From: Mycobacterium sp. IS-1264
GTDB lineage: Bacteria; Actinomycetota; Actinomycetes; Mycobacteriales; Mycobacteriaceae
NCBI RefSeq assembly: GCF_001954195.1
Contig: NZ_MBES01000002.1
Location: 1-64,000 of the forward strand
DNA length: 64,000 nt
Reading direction: 5' to 3'
Part shown: piece after piece, positions 55,132 to 64,000 of the stretch
Layout of the letters: every line of letters begins with the position of its first letter
How positions within the stretch are numbered: position 1 is the first letter of the stretch
Notes under the pieces: model-generated
Database searches by the model: none
What the model saw: only the letters and a program-made list of their open reading frames with translations
What the model was told of the DNA's origin: nothing
Made by a program: the position numbers and the translations under genes

Positions 55132-55191
55132 CGCCGAGCGTGACGCCACCGTCACGTTCGACGCCGAGCGTGACGCCACCGTCACATTCGA
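55132..55191. repeat. Tandem 30-base repeat, two copies
   Basis: Two adjacent 30-base units (55132-55161 and 55162-55191) differ at one base. Each contains the inverted repeat GTGAC, six bases, GTCAC. The repeat fills most of the gap between purN and perM and may be a mycobacterial interspersed element, an operator or an RNA hairpin. Confidence 0.7.
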
Positions 55192-55201
55192 GGAGCGGCG
55201 C

Positions 55202-56560
55202 CTACTCTTCGCGGTCGCCCTGGGCGGGCGGCGGGAGCTGCTCATCGGCGTCCGGCTGCGCGGCGTCCGGCTGCGCGGCTTCCGGCTCGTCGACGTCCGG
55301 CTCCGCGACATCCGCCTCCTCGTCGTCCGCCTCGTCGACTTCCGACTCGGCGAAAACGCCGGCGAAGTCCGCGGGTTCATCGGCCGCGCGGACGGGTTCG
55401 GGTCGCCTGGGCCGCCTGGGCCGACGCCGGATCCCCCCTGCCATCACCACGGTGACCCCGCCGACGACCGCGAACCAGAAAAACACACCGATGACCAGGG
55501 CGCCCTGGTCGACGCCGACATCGCCGAAGTTGCCCAGCCGTCCGCTCCCGCCGTACGCGACCAAGGACATGGCCAGCGCCCCGGCGACGGACGCGACCAG
55601 CAGCTTGGCCATCGCCGGAACCGGTGGGAGCGGACGCCGCGCGCATTGTTGCCCGACCGCTACCCCCGACGCCGCGCCGATGATGAGCAGCGCGACCCAG
55701 ACCGGCCCGAGGGGCGGCGTGGGTGCGGCGGCCAGCACCGGCAGCGCGGGGATGTCGCCGCCGAACACCGTGAACGAACTGAACGTCGCGAAGCCAAGAT
55801 GCGCGCTGGAACCGACCGCGACCGCCGCGGTGCCGACGATGACGTTGGGTGCATACAACACCGACAACACGGTGAGATTGAACTGACCCCAGATCGAATC
55901 GGTGATCCCGTAGAGCTCTTGCATCGTCGCCCAATGCACGACCAGCGACCCGGCCGTCACCATGCCGGACAGCCCGACCAACGCCAACACGCCCGCCGCC
56001 GCGGCACGCGCCGAATCCGCCAACCAGTTGGGCAGCGGAGAAGCGCTCAGCGCCCGTCGGCCCACCCGGGACGACACACCGATCGCGGCACCGATGGTGT
56101 GCACCACCAGCACGCTGGCGAAAGCGCGCAGGGCGCTTGGTGTCTGCAACTCCGTGATCACCGACGACGCGTCGTGAATCACCGCCAGCGCGATCGCCGC
56201 CATCAGCAACGGCCCGCCCAGCGCCGACGCGACAACCCAGCGGACGACGAGCCACGACGAGGACGGGGCGGTGGCCCGCGCGGTGCTGCGCGCTGTGGCC
56301 CACACCATCAATATGACCGGCAGCAGCGGCATGACGCCCAGTTCGCGGCCGCCGATGGAGATAGGCACCTGGTGCACACCGAGCCACATGCTGGCGATGG
56401 CGCCCAGCGCTCCGGTCATGTCGCTGTTGGCGATCAGGAGCTGCAGCAGCACGACCGCGGCGATGATGACCAACGCCACCACGGCCGGGCCGAACGCGAC
56501 CCTGACGAGGTCACGCGCTTGACGAGCGCCCGCCGCCCGGTTGTCCTCCACTCCTGTCAC
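55202..56560 (-). CDS. perM: PerM-like (DUF6350) cell-division membrane protein
   Basis: 452 residues. About nine hydrophobic segments run from residue 22 ([20 protein letters not shown]) to about 395. The acidic cytoplasmic tail is rich in Asp/Glu/Pro. In H37Rv the homologue (Rv0955 from recall) stabilises the divisome protein FtsB and is needed under low magnesium. It is located between purN and the Rv0954-like gene, the same order as in H37Rv. Confidence 0.85.
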   Translation of the reverse strand: MTGVEDNRAAGARQARDLVRVAFGPAVVALVIIAAVVLLQLLIANSDMTGALGAIASMWLGVHQVPISIGGRELGVMPLLPVILMVWATARSTARATAPSSSWLVVRWVVASALGGPLLMAAIALAVIHDASSVITELQTPSALRAFASVLVVHTIGAAIGVSSRVGRRALSASPLPNWLADSARAAAAGVLALVGLSGMVTAGSLVVHWATMQELYGITDSIWGQFNLTVLSVLYAPNVIVGTAAVAVGSSAHLGFATFSSFTVFGGDIPALPVLAAAPTPPLGPVWVALLIIGAASGVAVGQQCARRPLPPVPAMAKLLVASVAGALAMSLVAYGGSGRLGNFGDVGVDQGALVIGVFFWFAVVGGVTVVMAGGIRRRPRRPRRPEPVRAADEPADFAGVFAESEVDEADDEEADVAEPDVDEPEAAQPDAAQPDADEQLPPPAQGDREE

Positions 56561-56599
56561 TCTTGGCGAACGTGCCCGACTAGGCGCGTAGGCGCGCGG

Positions 56600-57469
56600 T
56601 TAGCTCGGCGCCGGTCCAGCCGGTGATGAGGGCGACTGCTCCTGGCCCTGGCCGGAAGGCTGCTGGTCGCCTGCCTGGTTCGGCGCGCCGGGTGGCGGGC
56701 TGAAGCTCGGGAAGCCGGTGGGCGGCGTGGACGACCCCTGCGGCTGGGCGCCGAATCCGCCGCTCGGCGGGTTCGTCGGGACCGCGCTCTGGGTCGGAGC
56801 CTGGCTCGGCTGATAACCGCCGTACTGCGATCCATAGGGGGAAGCCTGCGGGTTGTGCGACTGCGGCGCAACGTGCTGCTGGGCGCCCTGCTGACCGTAG
56901 TACCCGCCGGGCTGCTGAGCGCCGTACCCGTATTGCCCGTACTGGCCGTACTGCGCGTAGGGGTCGTATTTGGGCCGCGGGGCCGGCGGGGTGATGACAC
57001 CCGCATCCAAAAGGATGACCACGACGGCCGCGATCGCCTGGAACACGCTGCATGCCACCAGGGGCCACATCGCCCAGCCGATCGCGAAACCGGCCGGCGT
57101 GTTGATCGTCTCCGAGATCGCGAGTAGTGCGCCCAGTGAAGCGATTACAGCGACGACGCCCGCGTAGCTCTTTGCCTTGGGCAGCAGGCTCAGCCCGGCG
57201 AGCAACGCGGCCAGCACGGCGACGAGGACCGCGGTGCCCGCGTCACCGGCGCGTCCGCCGGCGCCCGGCCCGAGGTCGGCGCCGAGCGTGAAGGTCGGCC
57301 CGAAGTTCAGCAGGTACACCCCCAGGCCGAGCACCACCACCGCGATGTTCAGGTAAAGCGGAAGGTTGCTTTCACCGGTTTCGTCCTTGGCGAACGACGG
57401 TGTGGCGCCTGGGTAGGAGCCCCCGGGTTGCGTAGGTGGGTATCCGGGACTACCGGGCGAGTAGGTCAT
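56600..57469 (-). CDS. DUF5336 membrane protein (Rv0954/34 kDa antigen-like)
   Basis: 289 residues. A short Pro/Gly-rich N-terminus is followed by four membrane helices (about 33-170). The C-terminal 120 residues are a disordered Gln/Tyr/Gly/Pro-rich tail with repeats of YGQYG and [11 protein letters not shown] type. The homologue has been linked to the mycobacterial division complex, and the neighbouring perM agrees with that. AGGAGG precedes the ATG. The 245 bases between this start and the LLM oxidoreductase contain the KstR-like box and no gene. Confidence 0.85.
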   Translation of the reverse strand: MTYSPGSPGYPPTQPGGSYPGATPSFAKDETGESNLPLYLNIAVVVLGLGVYLLNFGPTFTLGADLGPGAGGRAGDAGTAVLVAVLAALLAGLSLLPKAKSYAGVVAVIASLGALLAISETINTPAGFAIGWAMWPLVACSVFQAIAAVVVILLDAGVITPPAPRPKYDPYAQYGQYGQYGYGAQQPGGYYGQQGAQQHVAPQSHNPQASPYGSQYGGYQPSQAPTQSAVPTNPPSGGFGAQPQGSSTPPTGFPSFSPPPGAPNQAGDQQPSGQGQEQSPSSPAGPAPS

Positions 57470-57691
57470 GGCTCCTCCTGTTGCTTGCAGTGCCTTTGCT
57501 TCAGCGGCGCCACGCCACCGTTGCAGTGCGACGCTGTGCTCGCGCGCGCGGATCCATAGTCGCCGGGACTTGCTGCGCTTGCGGTGCGACGCGATCGATC
57601 AACCACGCTAGCGCACATTCCGGTGCCGGTGCCGATGCCACCGGCCGTCGGCGCGAGCAGCGCCGATTCACCGCCGCTTGCCCACGGTAGG

Positions 57692-57705
57692 TAGAACACG
57701 TTCTA
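57692..57705. promoter_or_regulatory. KstR-like operator
   Basis: TAGAACACGTTCTA fits the KstR consensus TNNAACNNGTTNNA at every fixed position. It ends nine bases before the ATG of the LLM oxidoreductase gene, so a bound repressor would block its promoter. KstR controls cholesterol catabolism genes. Confidence 0.65.
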
Positions 57706-57714
57706 ATTCTGTGC

Positions 57715-58563
57715 ATGGATTACGGCCTTGTGCTTTTTACCAGCGACCGTGGCATCACTCCGGCGGCGGCCGCCAAGCTCGCCGACGACCATGGCTTTCA
57801 GACGTTCTACGTGCCAGAACACACCCATATCCCCATCAAGCGCGAGGCGGCGCACCCGACGACCGGTGACGCGTCGCTGCCGGACGATCGGTACATGCGC
57901 ACGCTAGACCCATGGGTCAGCTTGGGCGCGGCGTGCGCGGTCACCTCGCGGGTGCGGTTGTCCACGGCGGTGGCGCTGCCCGTCGAACACGACCCGATCA
58001 CGCTGGCGAAAAGCATCGCCACCCTGGACCATCTGTCCGGCGGCCGGGTCAGCCTCGGCGTCGGTTTCGGCTGGAACACCGACGAACTCGCCGACCACAA
58101 CGTGCCACCCGGGCGCCGCCGCACCATGCTGCGCGAATACATCGAAGCGATGCGCGCCCTGTGGACGGAAGAGGAAGCCGCGTACGACGGAGAATTCGTC
58201 AAGTTCGGTCCCAGCTGGGCCTGGCCCAAGCCGGTGCAGGCCCACATTCCGGTGCTGGTGGGCGCCGCTGGCAACGAGAAGAACTTCAAGTGGATCGCTC
58301 GTAGCGCCGACGGATGGATCACCACCCCGCGCGACTTCGACATCGACGAGCCGGTGAAGCTTTTGCAGGACACCTGGGCGGCCGCCGGCCGCGACGGCGC
58401 CCCGCAGATCGTCGCGCTGGACTTCAAGCCGGTGCCCGAGAAGCTGGCCCACTGGGCCGAGCTCGGGGTGACCGAGGTGCTGTTCGGCCTCCCGGACCGG
58501 CCCGACGACGAAATCGCCGCCTACGTCGAGCGATTGGCCGGCAAGCTCGCCGCTCTCGTCTAG
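57715..58563 (+). CDS. LLM-class F420/flavin-dependent oxidoreductase (Rv0953c-like)
   Basis: 282 residues of the luciferase-like TIM-barrel family. FYVPEHTHIPIKR, LSTAVALPVEHDPITLAKS, GRVSLGVGFGWNTDELADH and VLVGAAGNEKNFKWIARSADG (phosphate-binding region) are conserved. In mycobacteria most such proteins use F420. The substrate is unknown. The KstR-like box directly upstream suggests a role in sterol or related lipid metabolism. It converges on the thiolase-like gene, with a structured repeat between them. Confidence 0.87.
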   Translation: MDYGLVLFTSDRGITPAAAAKLADDHGFQTFYVPEHTHIPIKREAAHPTTGDASLPDDRYMRTLDPWVSLGAACAVTSRVRLSTAVALPVEHDPITLAKSIATLDHLSGGRVSLGVGFGWNTDELADHNVPPGRRRTMLREYIEAMRALWTEEEAAYDGEFVKFGPSWAWPKPVQAHIPVLVGAAGNEKNFKWIARSADGWITTPRDFDIDEPVKLLQDTWAAAGRDGAPQIVALDFKPVPEKLAHWAELGVTEVLFGLPDRPDDEIAAYVERLAGKLAALV

Positions 58564-58569
58564 AAACCG

Positions 58570-58651
58570 CGAGCAGACGCAGAATCGCACCAAGCCTCGT
58601 CGGGGAATGCGATTCTGCTGGGGGTACCTCCCGCTTGCGGGGGACTGCTCG
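58570..58651. repeat. Cloverleaf-like intergenic repeat, likely bidirectional terminator
   Basis: An outer stem CGAGCAG/CTGCTCG (58570-58576 with 58645-58651) encloses two hairpins: GCAGAATCGCA/TGCGATTCTGC (58579-58589 with 58608-58618) and CCCGC-TT-GCGGG. It sits between the convergent LLM and thiolase-like genes, so termination from both sides is plausible. The nested design also resembles interspersed repeats found between mycobacterial genes. Confidence 0.65.
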
Positions 58652-58662
58652 TTGGGAAGAGG

Positions 58663-60192
58663 TCAGCCCGGCGTGCAGCGGTTGCCGTAGTCGAAGGAGC
58701 GCACCCGAACGGGACTCCCCAACGGGTCGCCGTCGGTCAGCAGCGCGATCAATTCGGGGTCCTCGGTGGTCGACAGGAATCGGGTGCCGTCGGCGTCCAG
58801 CCGCCCGACGATGATTCCAGTCAGCCGGCCGGAATCGCGCCGCACGGTGTAGGTCTCGATGGTGGCCGCGCCGTCGGCCGCCTCGGCCACCGCCACCGTC
58901 GGCGAACTGCCGATCTGCGCCTGCAGCGCGGCGCTGCGATCCGGCTTCCATCCCGTCGGGGTGGTGGAGTAGACGCCGACCGAGTACTTGCTCAAGATGC
59001 CGCCGTTGGCGCCGACGAGGCCGAATTGCCCTGGCGCGCTTCGCATTCGGGCAACCGTCTCGGCGACACCGTGCATCGAATAATTGTTGCCGGCACCGCC
59101 GAAAAACGGCAGCCCACCTGTCAGGGTCAGTCCGCGTGGATCGTCGGGCGCGAGGCCCATGCCGTCGCAAACGTTGAACACCGGAACCGGAAAGCAGCTG
59201 TACAGGTCGAAGGTGGCGACGTCGTCGAGACCGATGCCGGCCACGTCCAGTGCCTCGCGCACCGCCATGACGGCCGACTGCGCATGCCCCAGGTCCGGGC
59301 GTTCCAGCAGCGGCTGTTCCTCCAGGTCGGCGTGGCCGTGCAGGTAAACCCAGTTCTCCTCCGGCACTCCCAGCCGCCGCGCGGACTCGACCGACATCAC
59401 CAGTGCGGCCGCGCCCTGGTTGACCTGATCGCGAGCGACCAGCAACCGCGGGTACGGATCCGAGATCATCCGGTTGCTCTCGGTCACGGTGATCAGCTCG
59501 TCGACGGTGCGTTCCACCGGCGCGGCGGCAAACGGATTGCCCGCGGCGACCTTGGTGAACGGCGCGAACAGCTCACCCATCCGACGCAGGTATTCCGTTG
59601 GGCCCAGCCCGGTTTCGGCGCGACGGGCATTCTCCAGCAACGCATACTGCGTCGGCGCGTCGACCAGGCCATGGATCACCGTGTAGCGCGTGACGAGTCG
59701 GTCCAGGCCGTAGCCCCGGTCCTCGAGCGAGCCGTCGACGGTCTCGGAGAAGTCCGGGCGGTTGTCGGCCCCGGCGAAATAGCGCGTGGTCGAAGTGGCA
59801 TCGGAGCCAAAGATCAGCGCGACTTCCGAACGACCACAAGCGATCTCGCCGGCCAGCTCGGTGATCAGGTGCTGCGGGCCCTGACCCCCGACAACCTCGA
59901 GGATGGCGCGGGCGGGGTCCGCACCGATCCGGTTGGCCACCGAGCGCGGATAGTTGTTCGACTTGCCCAGCACCGGTTGGGCCGGCCCGGAAATCTCGAA
60001 TTGCCTTACGCCGGCGACGGTGTCGATCGTCGCCGCCACCTTGGCGACGTCAGCGCCGCAGTCGTCCAGCGCGGCGCGCGCCGCCGCGGCGGCCAATTCC
60101 ACGCCCGACATCGCGCGGTAGTAGGCGTCGTCGATGCGTTCCGCCGACTGCCCGACTCCGACGACGACGGGCGTCCGCGGATCCAGTGTCAC
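58663..60192 (-). CDS. Thiolase-like acetyl-CoA acetyltransferase/lipid-transfer protein
   Basis: 509 residues. The N-terminal TPVVVGVGQSAERID and AAAAARAALDDCGADV fit the thiolase superfamily. VVGGQGPQHLITELAGEIA replaces the usual Cys-nucleophile region: a Gly/Gln stands where Cys is expected. GGLPFFGGAGNNYSMHGVA is the conserved C-terminal block. The last 120 residues (TTPTGWKPDRSAALQAQIG onward) are an extra OB-like domain. The missing nucleophile suggests a non-condensing role in lipid or sterol degradation. I recall no equivalent between Rv0953c and Rv0952 in H37Rv, so it is an insertion relative to that strain. Confidence 0.78.
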   Translation of the reverse strand: MTLDPRTPVVVGVGQSAERIDDAYYRAMSGVELAAAAARAALDDCGADVAKVAATIDTVAGVRQFEISGPAQPVLGKSNNYPRSVANRIGADPARAILEVVGGQGPQHLITELAGEIACGRSEVALIFGSDATSTTRYFAGADNRPDFSETVDGSLEDRGYGLDRLVTRYTVIHGLVDAPTQYALLENARRAETGLGPTEYLRRMGELFAPFTKVAAGNPFAAAPVERTVDELITVTESNRMISDPYPRLLVARDQVNQGAAALVMSVESARRLGVPEENWVYLHGHADLEEQPLLERPDLGHAQSAVMAVREALDVAGIGLDDVATFDLYSCFPVPVFNVCDGMGLAPDDPRGLTLTGGLPFFGGAGNNYSMHGVAETVARMRSAPGQFGLVGANGGILSKYSVGVYSTTPTGWKPDRSAALQAQIGSSPTVAVAEAADGAATIETYTVRRDSGRLTGIIVGRLDADGTRFLSTTEDPELIALLTDGDPLGSPVRVRSFDYGNRCTPG

Positions 60193-60206
60193 GTGCGAAC
60201 CTGTCG

Positions 60207-61109
60207 CTACAGGCTCTGCAGAATCTCCCGGGCGAGCGCGGCCGTTTCCGATGGGGTCTTGCCGACCTTGACCCCGGCCGCCTCCAAGGCTTCTTTCTTG
60301 GCGGCCGCGGTGCCCGAGGAGCCGGACACGATCGCGCCCGCGTGGCCCATCGTCTTGCCTTCTGGCGCAGTGAATCCCGCGACGTAGCCGACGACCGGCT
60401 TGGACACGTGCGCCTTGATGTAGTCGGCCGCGCGCTCCTCGGCGTCACCGCCGATCTCACCGATCATCACGATGACCTTGGTGTCGGGATCCTTTTCGAA
60501 CGCCTCGATCGCGTCGATGTGGGTGGTGCCGATGACCGGGTCACCGCCGATCCCGATGGACGTGGAGAAGCCGAAATCGCGTAGCTCGTACATCATTTGG
60601 TAGGTCAGCGTGCCGGACTTGGATACCAGCCCGACGGGACCCGGCCCGGTGATGTTGGCGGGGGTGATGCCCACCAGCGCCTGGCCCGGGGTGATGATAC
60701 CGGGACAGTTCGGGCCGATGATGCGGGTCTTGCTTCCCTTGTGCTGGTTGTAAGCCCACGCATATGCGCTGTCCTGCACCGGGATTCCCTCGGTGATGAC
60801 CACCAGCAGCGGGATCTCGGCGTCGATGGCCTCGATGATGGCGTCCTTGGCGTACACCGGTGGGACGAACACGATCGAGACGTCGGCGCCGGTCTTCTCG
60901 ATGGCCTCGACCACGCTGCCGAACACCGGCAGTTCGACGGGCTTGTCGTTGACGTCTTTGTGCGCGACCGTGGTTCCGGCCTTGCGGGCGTTGACTCCGC
61001 CGACGATGTGCGTGCCGGCCTTGAGCATGCGCGCGGTGTGCTTGGTGGCCTCGGCGCCGGTGATGCCCTGGACGACGACCTTGTTTTCGGCGGTCAGAAA
61101 TATAGCCAT
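60207..61109 (-). CDS. sucD: Succinyl-CoA synthetase alpha subunit
   Basis: 300 residues. The CoA-binding Rossmann part has [38 protein letters not shown] and [17 protein letters not shown]. The phosphohistidine lies in [20 protein letters not shown]. With SucC it makes succinate and a nucleoside triphosphate from succinyl-CoA in the TCA cycle. It follows sucC by 16 bases. Confidence 0.97.
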   Translation of the reverse strand: MAIFLTAENKVVVQGITGAEATKHTARMLKAGTHIVGGVNARKAGTTVAHKDVNDKPVELPVFGSVVEAIEKTGADVSIVFVPPVYAKDAIIEAIDAEIPLLVVITEGIPVQDSAYAWAYNQHKGSKTRIIGPNCPGIITPGQALVGITPANITGPGPVGLVSKSGTLTYQMMYELRDFGFSTSIGIGGDPVIGTTHIDAIEAFEKDPDTKVIVMIGEIGGDAEERAADYIKAHVSKPVVGYVAGFTAPEGKTMGHAGAIVSGSSGTAAAKKEALEAAGVKVGKTPSETAALAREILQSL

Positions 61110-61125
61110 GGGGTCATGCTTCCTT

Positions 61126-62289
61126 TCAGGCGCTCGCCAGCTCGGCGGCCTTGTCGGCGGCCTCGTCCATCGTCGGCACCAGCGTCACGAGCGGGTGGTT
61201 GGCCTCGGCAAGGATGCGCCTGCCTTCGTCGACGTTGTTGCCGTCCAACCGAACCACCAGGGGCTTGTTGGCCTCGGCGCCCAGGATTTCCAGGGCCTTC
61301 ACGATCCCGGTCGCCACGGCGTCGCAGGCCGTGATGCCGCCGAACACGTTGACGAACACGCTCTTGACCTGCTTGTCGCCCAGCACCACGTCCAGGCCCG
61401 CGGCCATCACCTCGGCCGACGCGCCGCCGCCGATGTCCAGGAAGTTGGCCGGCTTGACCCCGCCGTGCTTTTCCCCGGCATAGGCGACCACGTCGAGGGT
61501 CGACATCACCAGGCCCGCGCCGTTGCCGATGATGCCGACCTCGCCGTCGAGCTTGACGTAGTTGAGGTCATGCTCCTTGGCCTTGAGCTCCAGCGGGTCG
61601 GTCGCGTCGCGGTCCTCGAACTCGACGTGGCCGGGCTGCCGGAAGTCGGCGTTGGCGTCCAGGGTGACCTTGCCGTCCAGCGCCAGAATCCGGTCGTCGG
61701 GGGTGCGCACCAACGGGTTCACCTCGACCAGCGTGGCGTCCTCACCGACGAAGAGCTCCCACAGCTTGGAGATGGTGACCGCGGCGGCGTCGAGCACCTC
61801 GGCCGGCAGGTGGCCCTGTTCGGCGATGGAACGCGCGGTGGCCAGGTCCACGCCCTTGACGGCGTCGACCGGGACCTTGGCCAGCCGGTCGGGCTTGGTG
61901 GCGGCGACTTCTTCGATCTCCATGCCGCCCTCGACCGAGCACATTGCCAGGTAGGTGCGGTTGGCGCGGTCGAGCAAGAAAGAGATGTAGTACTCCTCGG
62001 CGATGTCACTGGCCTCGGCGACCAACAGCTTCTTGACGACGTGGCCCTTGATGTCCAGGCCGAGGATGTTCTTGGCGTGTTCGTAGGCGTCTTGGGGTGT
62101 CGCTGCGTACTTGACGCCACCGGCCTTGCCCCGGCCGCCGATCTTGACCTGCGCTTTGACCATCACCGGCGCGCCGATCTCCTCGGCGATGGCCTGAGCG
62201 CCCTCGGCGGTGTCCGTCACCCGGCCGGGTGTACTCGGTACGTTGTGCTTGGCGAATAATTCTTTGGCTTGATACTCGAAAAGGTCCAT
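61126..62289 (-). CDS. sucC: Succinyl-CoA synthetase beta subunit
   Basis: 387 residues, the usual length. The start [20 protein letters not shown] is the family N-terminus, then [17 protein letters not shown] (ATP-grasp), [39 protein letters not shown] and [15 protein letters not shown]. Translation upstream of this ATG shows no homology. The 249 bases between sucC and the divergent M23 peptidase contain two CRP-like sites. Confidence 0.97.
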   Translation of the reverse strand: MDLFEYQAKELFAKHNVPSTPGRVTDTAEGAQAIAEEIGAPVMVKAQVKIGGRGKAGGVKYAATPQDAYEHAKNILGLDIKGHVVKKLLVAEASDIAEEYYISFLLDRANRTYLAMCSVEGGMEIEEVAATKPDRLAKVPVDAVKGVDLATARSIAEQGHLPAEVLDAAAVTISKLWELFVGEDATLVEVNPLVRTPDDRILALDGKVTLDANADFRQPGHVEFEDRDATDPLELKAKEHDLNYVKLDGEVGIIGNGAGLVMSTLDVVAYAGEKHGGVKPANFLDIGGGASAEVMAAGLDVVLGDKQVKSVFVNVFGGITACDAVATGIVKALEILGAEANKPLVVRLDGNNVDEGRRILAEANHPLVTLVPTMDEAADKAAELASA

Positions 62290-62411
62290 GGGCTCACTGT
62301 CTTCGCTCGGCTTACTGCAAGTCCTGTACGTAGGCGGCGCCGCATCCGGCAACACGCACGGACGAACTGTATCCACCCGTCGAACGGTTGCCATCGCCGC
62401 ATCCCACCGAT

Positions 62412-62425
62412 GTGGCACAGCTCAC
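62412..62425. promoter_or_regulatory. Second CRP-like half-site pair
   Basis: GTGG, six bases, TCAC. One mismatch to the GTGA-N6-TCAC core, 22 bases from the better site. Weak alone. Confidence 0.3.
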
Positions 62426-62446
62426 GAGACAGCGCGAAGCCCGAAA

Positions 62447-62462
62447 CGTGATGCGGATCACA
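62447..62462. promoter_or_regulatory. CRP-like site between sucC and the M23 peptidase gene
   Basis: CGTGATGCGGATCACA contains GTGA, six bases, TCACA, the Crp core. Its position between two divergent genes allows control of either. Confidence 0.5.
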
Positions 62463-62538
62463 ATATCCGTCCGGAATTTCGCCCGAGGTTGCAAGCCCCG
62501 TCCGTAAACCGATACCTTCCTTAGGTCCAGATAACGTT

Positions 62539-63663
62539 ATGGTCACGATACGAGGACATTCCAGCTTGTCCCAGCACCGTTTGACTCGTTCTGCTGCCGA
62601 AACATCCGGCGTGGTGAGAGTGAGTCGTGCAGCGGGAGCCCATTGGACAGAGCCGCACGGCAACGAAGTCACCGAGATCCTTCCGCTCGACGGGTTCGAC
62701 TTCGACAGCCTCGAATTCGCTGACGATTGCGGCGAACTGCACGACCTCGACTTCAGCAACGACTCGACGTTCGACAACGCGGCCCAGGTTCTGCTGGCCC
62801 CCGAGCTGGACGACCTGCACGACGTGGACGACCTGGCCCCGCTCCTGCTTGCCGCTCCCGCCGCGGTGCCGGTCTCGGTGCGATTCCAGCCCGACGCAGA
62901 CGTGCCTCGCCCCTATCAGTCGGACATCACCGACATCATCTCCGTGGTTCGCCGCGGCGGGCAGCACCGCAAAGAGCCGACGAGCGCGGCCAAGGGCCGG
63001 CTGCTGATCTCGGCGATGGCGGCCGGCGCGGCGGCCGCGGCGGCCCATACCGCGACCAGCCACGCCGAAGTCCCCAAGACCGACGCCGTGCTCACCGCCA
63101 ACGCGTCGGCCCTCACCGGCGGGTCGAGCAGCAACGCCACCCGCGGCGCCCAGGTGATCGCGGTCCAGCCGGCGGCGAACACCGTCGTGCACAACGCGGA
63201 ACTGGCCCACGGTGTCGCGTACGCCAACGATCGCGCGCAGCGCGAGGCCCGACTGCAGCAGCCGCTCTACGTCATGCCCACGCACGGGATATTCACGTCG
63301 AACTTCGGCTACCGCTGGGGGGTTCTGCACGCCGGCATCGACCTCGCCAATTCGATTGGGACTCCGATCTATGCGGTATCCGACGGCGTGGTCATCGAGG
63401 CCGGGCCGGCCGCCGGCTACGGGGCGCTGGTCAAGGTGCGCCATGCCGACGGCACCGTCACGCTCTACGGCCACGTCAACACCACGACCGTGAGCGCCGG
63501 AGAGCGCGTGATGGCCGGTGACCAGATCGCCACCATGGGCAATCGCGGCAATTCCACCGGGCCGCATCTGCATTTCGAGGTGCTGCAGGGCGGCAGCGAG
63601 CGGATCGACCCGGTGCCGTGGCTGGCCAAGCGGGGCATCTTCGTCGGCAACTACGCTGGATGA
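62539..63663 (+). CDS. Exported or membrane-anchored M23 metallopeptidase (Rv0950c-like)
   Basis: 374 residues. An acidic N-terminal region (about 45-105) is followed by a hydrophobic Ala-rich segment ([15 protein letters not shown]) that may anchor or export the protein. The C-terminal LytM domain has [19 protein letters not shown] (HxxxD) and [13 protein letters not shown] (HxH), the zinc ligands. It hydrolyses or binds peptidoglycan cross-bridges. The start at 62539 has a weak ribosome binding site; a GTG at about 62611 would shorten it. Confidence 0.88.
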   Translation: MVTIRGHSSLSQHRLTRSAAETSGVVRVSRAAGAHWTEPHGNEVTEILPLDGFDFDSLEFADDCGELHDLDFSNDSTFDNAAQVLLAPELDDLHDVDDLAPLLLAAPAAVPVSVRFQPDADVPRPYQSDITDIISVVRRGGQHRKEPTSAAKGRLLISAMAAGAAAAAAHTATSHAEVPKTDAVLTANASALTGGSSSNATRGAQVIAVQPAANTVVHNAELAHGVAYANDRAQREARLQQPLYVMPTHGIFTSNFGYRWGVLHAGIDLANSIGTPIYAVSDGVVIEAGPAAGYGALVKVRHADGTVTLYGHVNTTTVSAGERVMAGDQIATMGNRGNSTGPHLHFEVLQGGSERIDPVPWLAKRGIFVGNYAG

Positions 63664-63664
63664 G

Positions 63665-64000
63665 GTGACCGCGCCGAACGACCCGCCTCCCGCCGCGCAC
63701 CTGTCCGAACCACCGGAGCCACCCTCCGAATCACGCACCCGCATCATCCGGCGCGCACCCACGGGACCGATTCCGACCGTCCCGGAGTCGCCGACCACCC
63801 AGATTCCGCCACAACCGCCTTACCGGGGTGCCGCCCCTGCCGGCCCGCGCGGCGGCCTCGGCCCGCAGGCCGGCGAGCCCAGCGGCCGGACGGCGGCCGC
63901 AGGCTGCGCCGTCGCCATCGTCAGCGGCTGGGCCACGTCGGTGGTGGCCACTGATTTGATCGCCGGCTGGTGGAAGACCGACCGGTTGTTCTGCATCGCG
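63665..64000 (+). CDS. Proline-rich membrane protein, N-terminal part
   Basis: 112 codons up to the window edge. The GTG at 63665 lies one base after the peptidase stop, so the two are probably one transcription unit. The first 80 residues are Pro/Glu/Ser-rich and probably disordered. A hydrophobic segment then begins at AAGCAVAIVSGWATSVVATD. No family recognised from this part. Confidence 0.6.
   Translation, partial: MTAPNDPPPAAHLSEPPEPPSESRTRIIRRAPTGPIPTVPESPTTQIPPQPPYRGAAPAGPRGGLGPQAGEPSGRTAAAGCAVAIVSGWATSVVATDLIAGWWKTDRLFCIA

Noticed and set aside
55085..56626. 513-codon open frame on the plus strand
   Set aside because: Antisense to perM; low-complexity Arg/Asp/His product, no domain.

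Overview
The window is G+C-rich actinobacterial DNA with a gene order that, from recall, follows the Mycobacterium tuberculosis H37Rv block from about Rv1005c (pabB) to Rv0950c, read in the opposite orientation. Several H37Rv-specific neighbours are missing (PE_PGRS genes beside mprA, the csoR-ctpV locus, Rv0960-Rv0965c). Other genes are present instead: a polysaccharide locus, a heptose cluster, an ECF41 sigma operon and a reverse-transcriptase island. This suggests a nontuberculous, probably slow-growing Mycobacterium. The species cannot be fixed from this window.

Layout. 1-8.9 kb (minus strand): an envelope or extracellular polysaccharide locus with a glycosyltransferase (cut by the window edge), a polymerase/ligase-like membrane protein, a Wzz/BY-kinase-like protein with a degenerate P-loop, two tandem lipoproteins resembling glycoside hydrolases, then a GAF-GGDEF-EAL c-di-GMP enzyme. 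9-11.2 kb: an oxidoreductase and an ECF41 sigma factor in one operon behind a near-consensus ECF41 promoter and a CRP-like site. 11.2-20.2 kb: pabB, rsmI, pmt, a DUF559 gene framed by copies of a palindromic repeat, arcA, an AlkB-like oxygenase, two DUF5642-type lipoproteins and a cAMP-dependent acetyltransferase. 20.3-23.3 kb: wecG-like glycosyltransferase and the hddA-gmhA-gmhB heptose genes. 23.4-26 kb: a two-gene permease with a Zur-like box and a methyltransferase.

26-28.7 kb is the accessory island. It holds an A+T-richer reverse transcriptase whose ribosome binding site lies in a hairpin, and a divergent Cys-rich coiled-coil protein. The island abuts tRNA-Ala(CGC). The reverse transcriptase with its structured leader is the best candidate here for an undescribed, possibly phage-defence, system.

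28.8-40.2 kb: divisome genes glpR/sepX and glp (moeA-like), rimJ, galU, 5-formyl-THF cyclo-ligase, the CIRCE-controlled ruc chaperone gene, a SAF-domain protein, an MscL variant with a zinc ribbon, moaB2, pepD, mprB, mprA (with an MprA box) and rpmF. 40.4-48.8 kb: a tightly overlapping acyl-CoA catabolic operon (AtuA-like, fadE13, accD2, accA2, fadE12, echA7). 48.9-64 kb: DUF1707 protein, VWA/MoxR-type pair, purH-purN, perM, an Rv0954-type membrane protein, an LLM flavin oxidoreductase behind a KstR-like box, a thiolase-like protein, sucD-sucC, an M23 peptidase and the start of a proline-rich membrane protein. Several genes (rsmI, pmt, arcA, galU, one lipoprotein in each family) have a TANNNT box 7-8 bases before the start codon, the pattern of leaderless transcripts.
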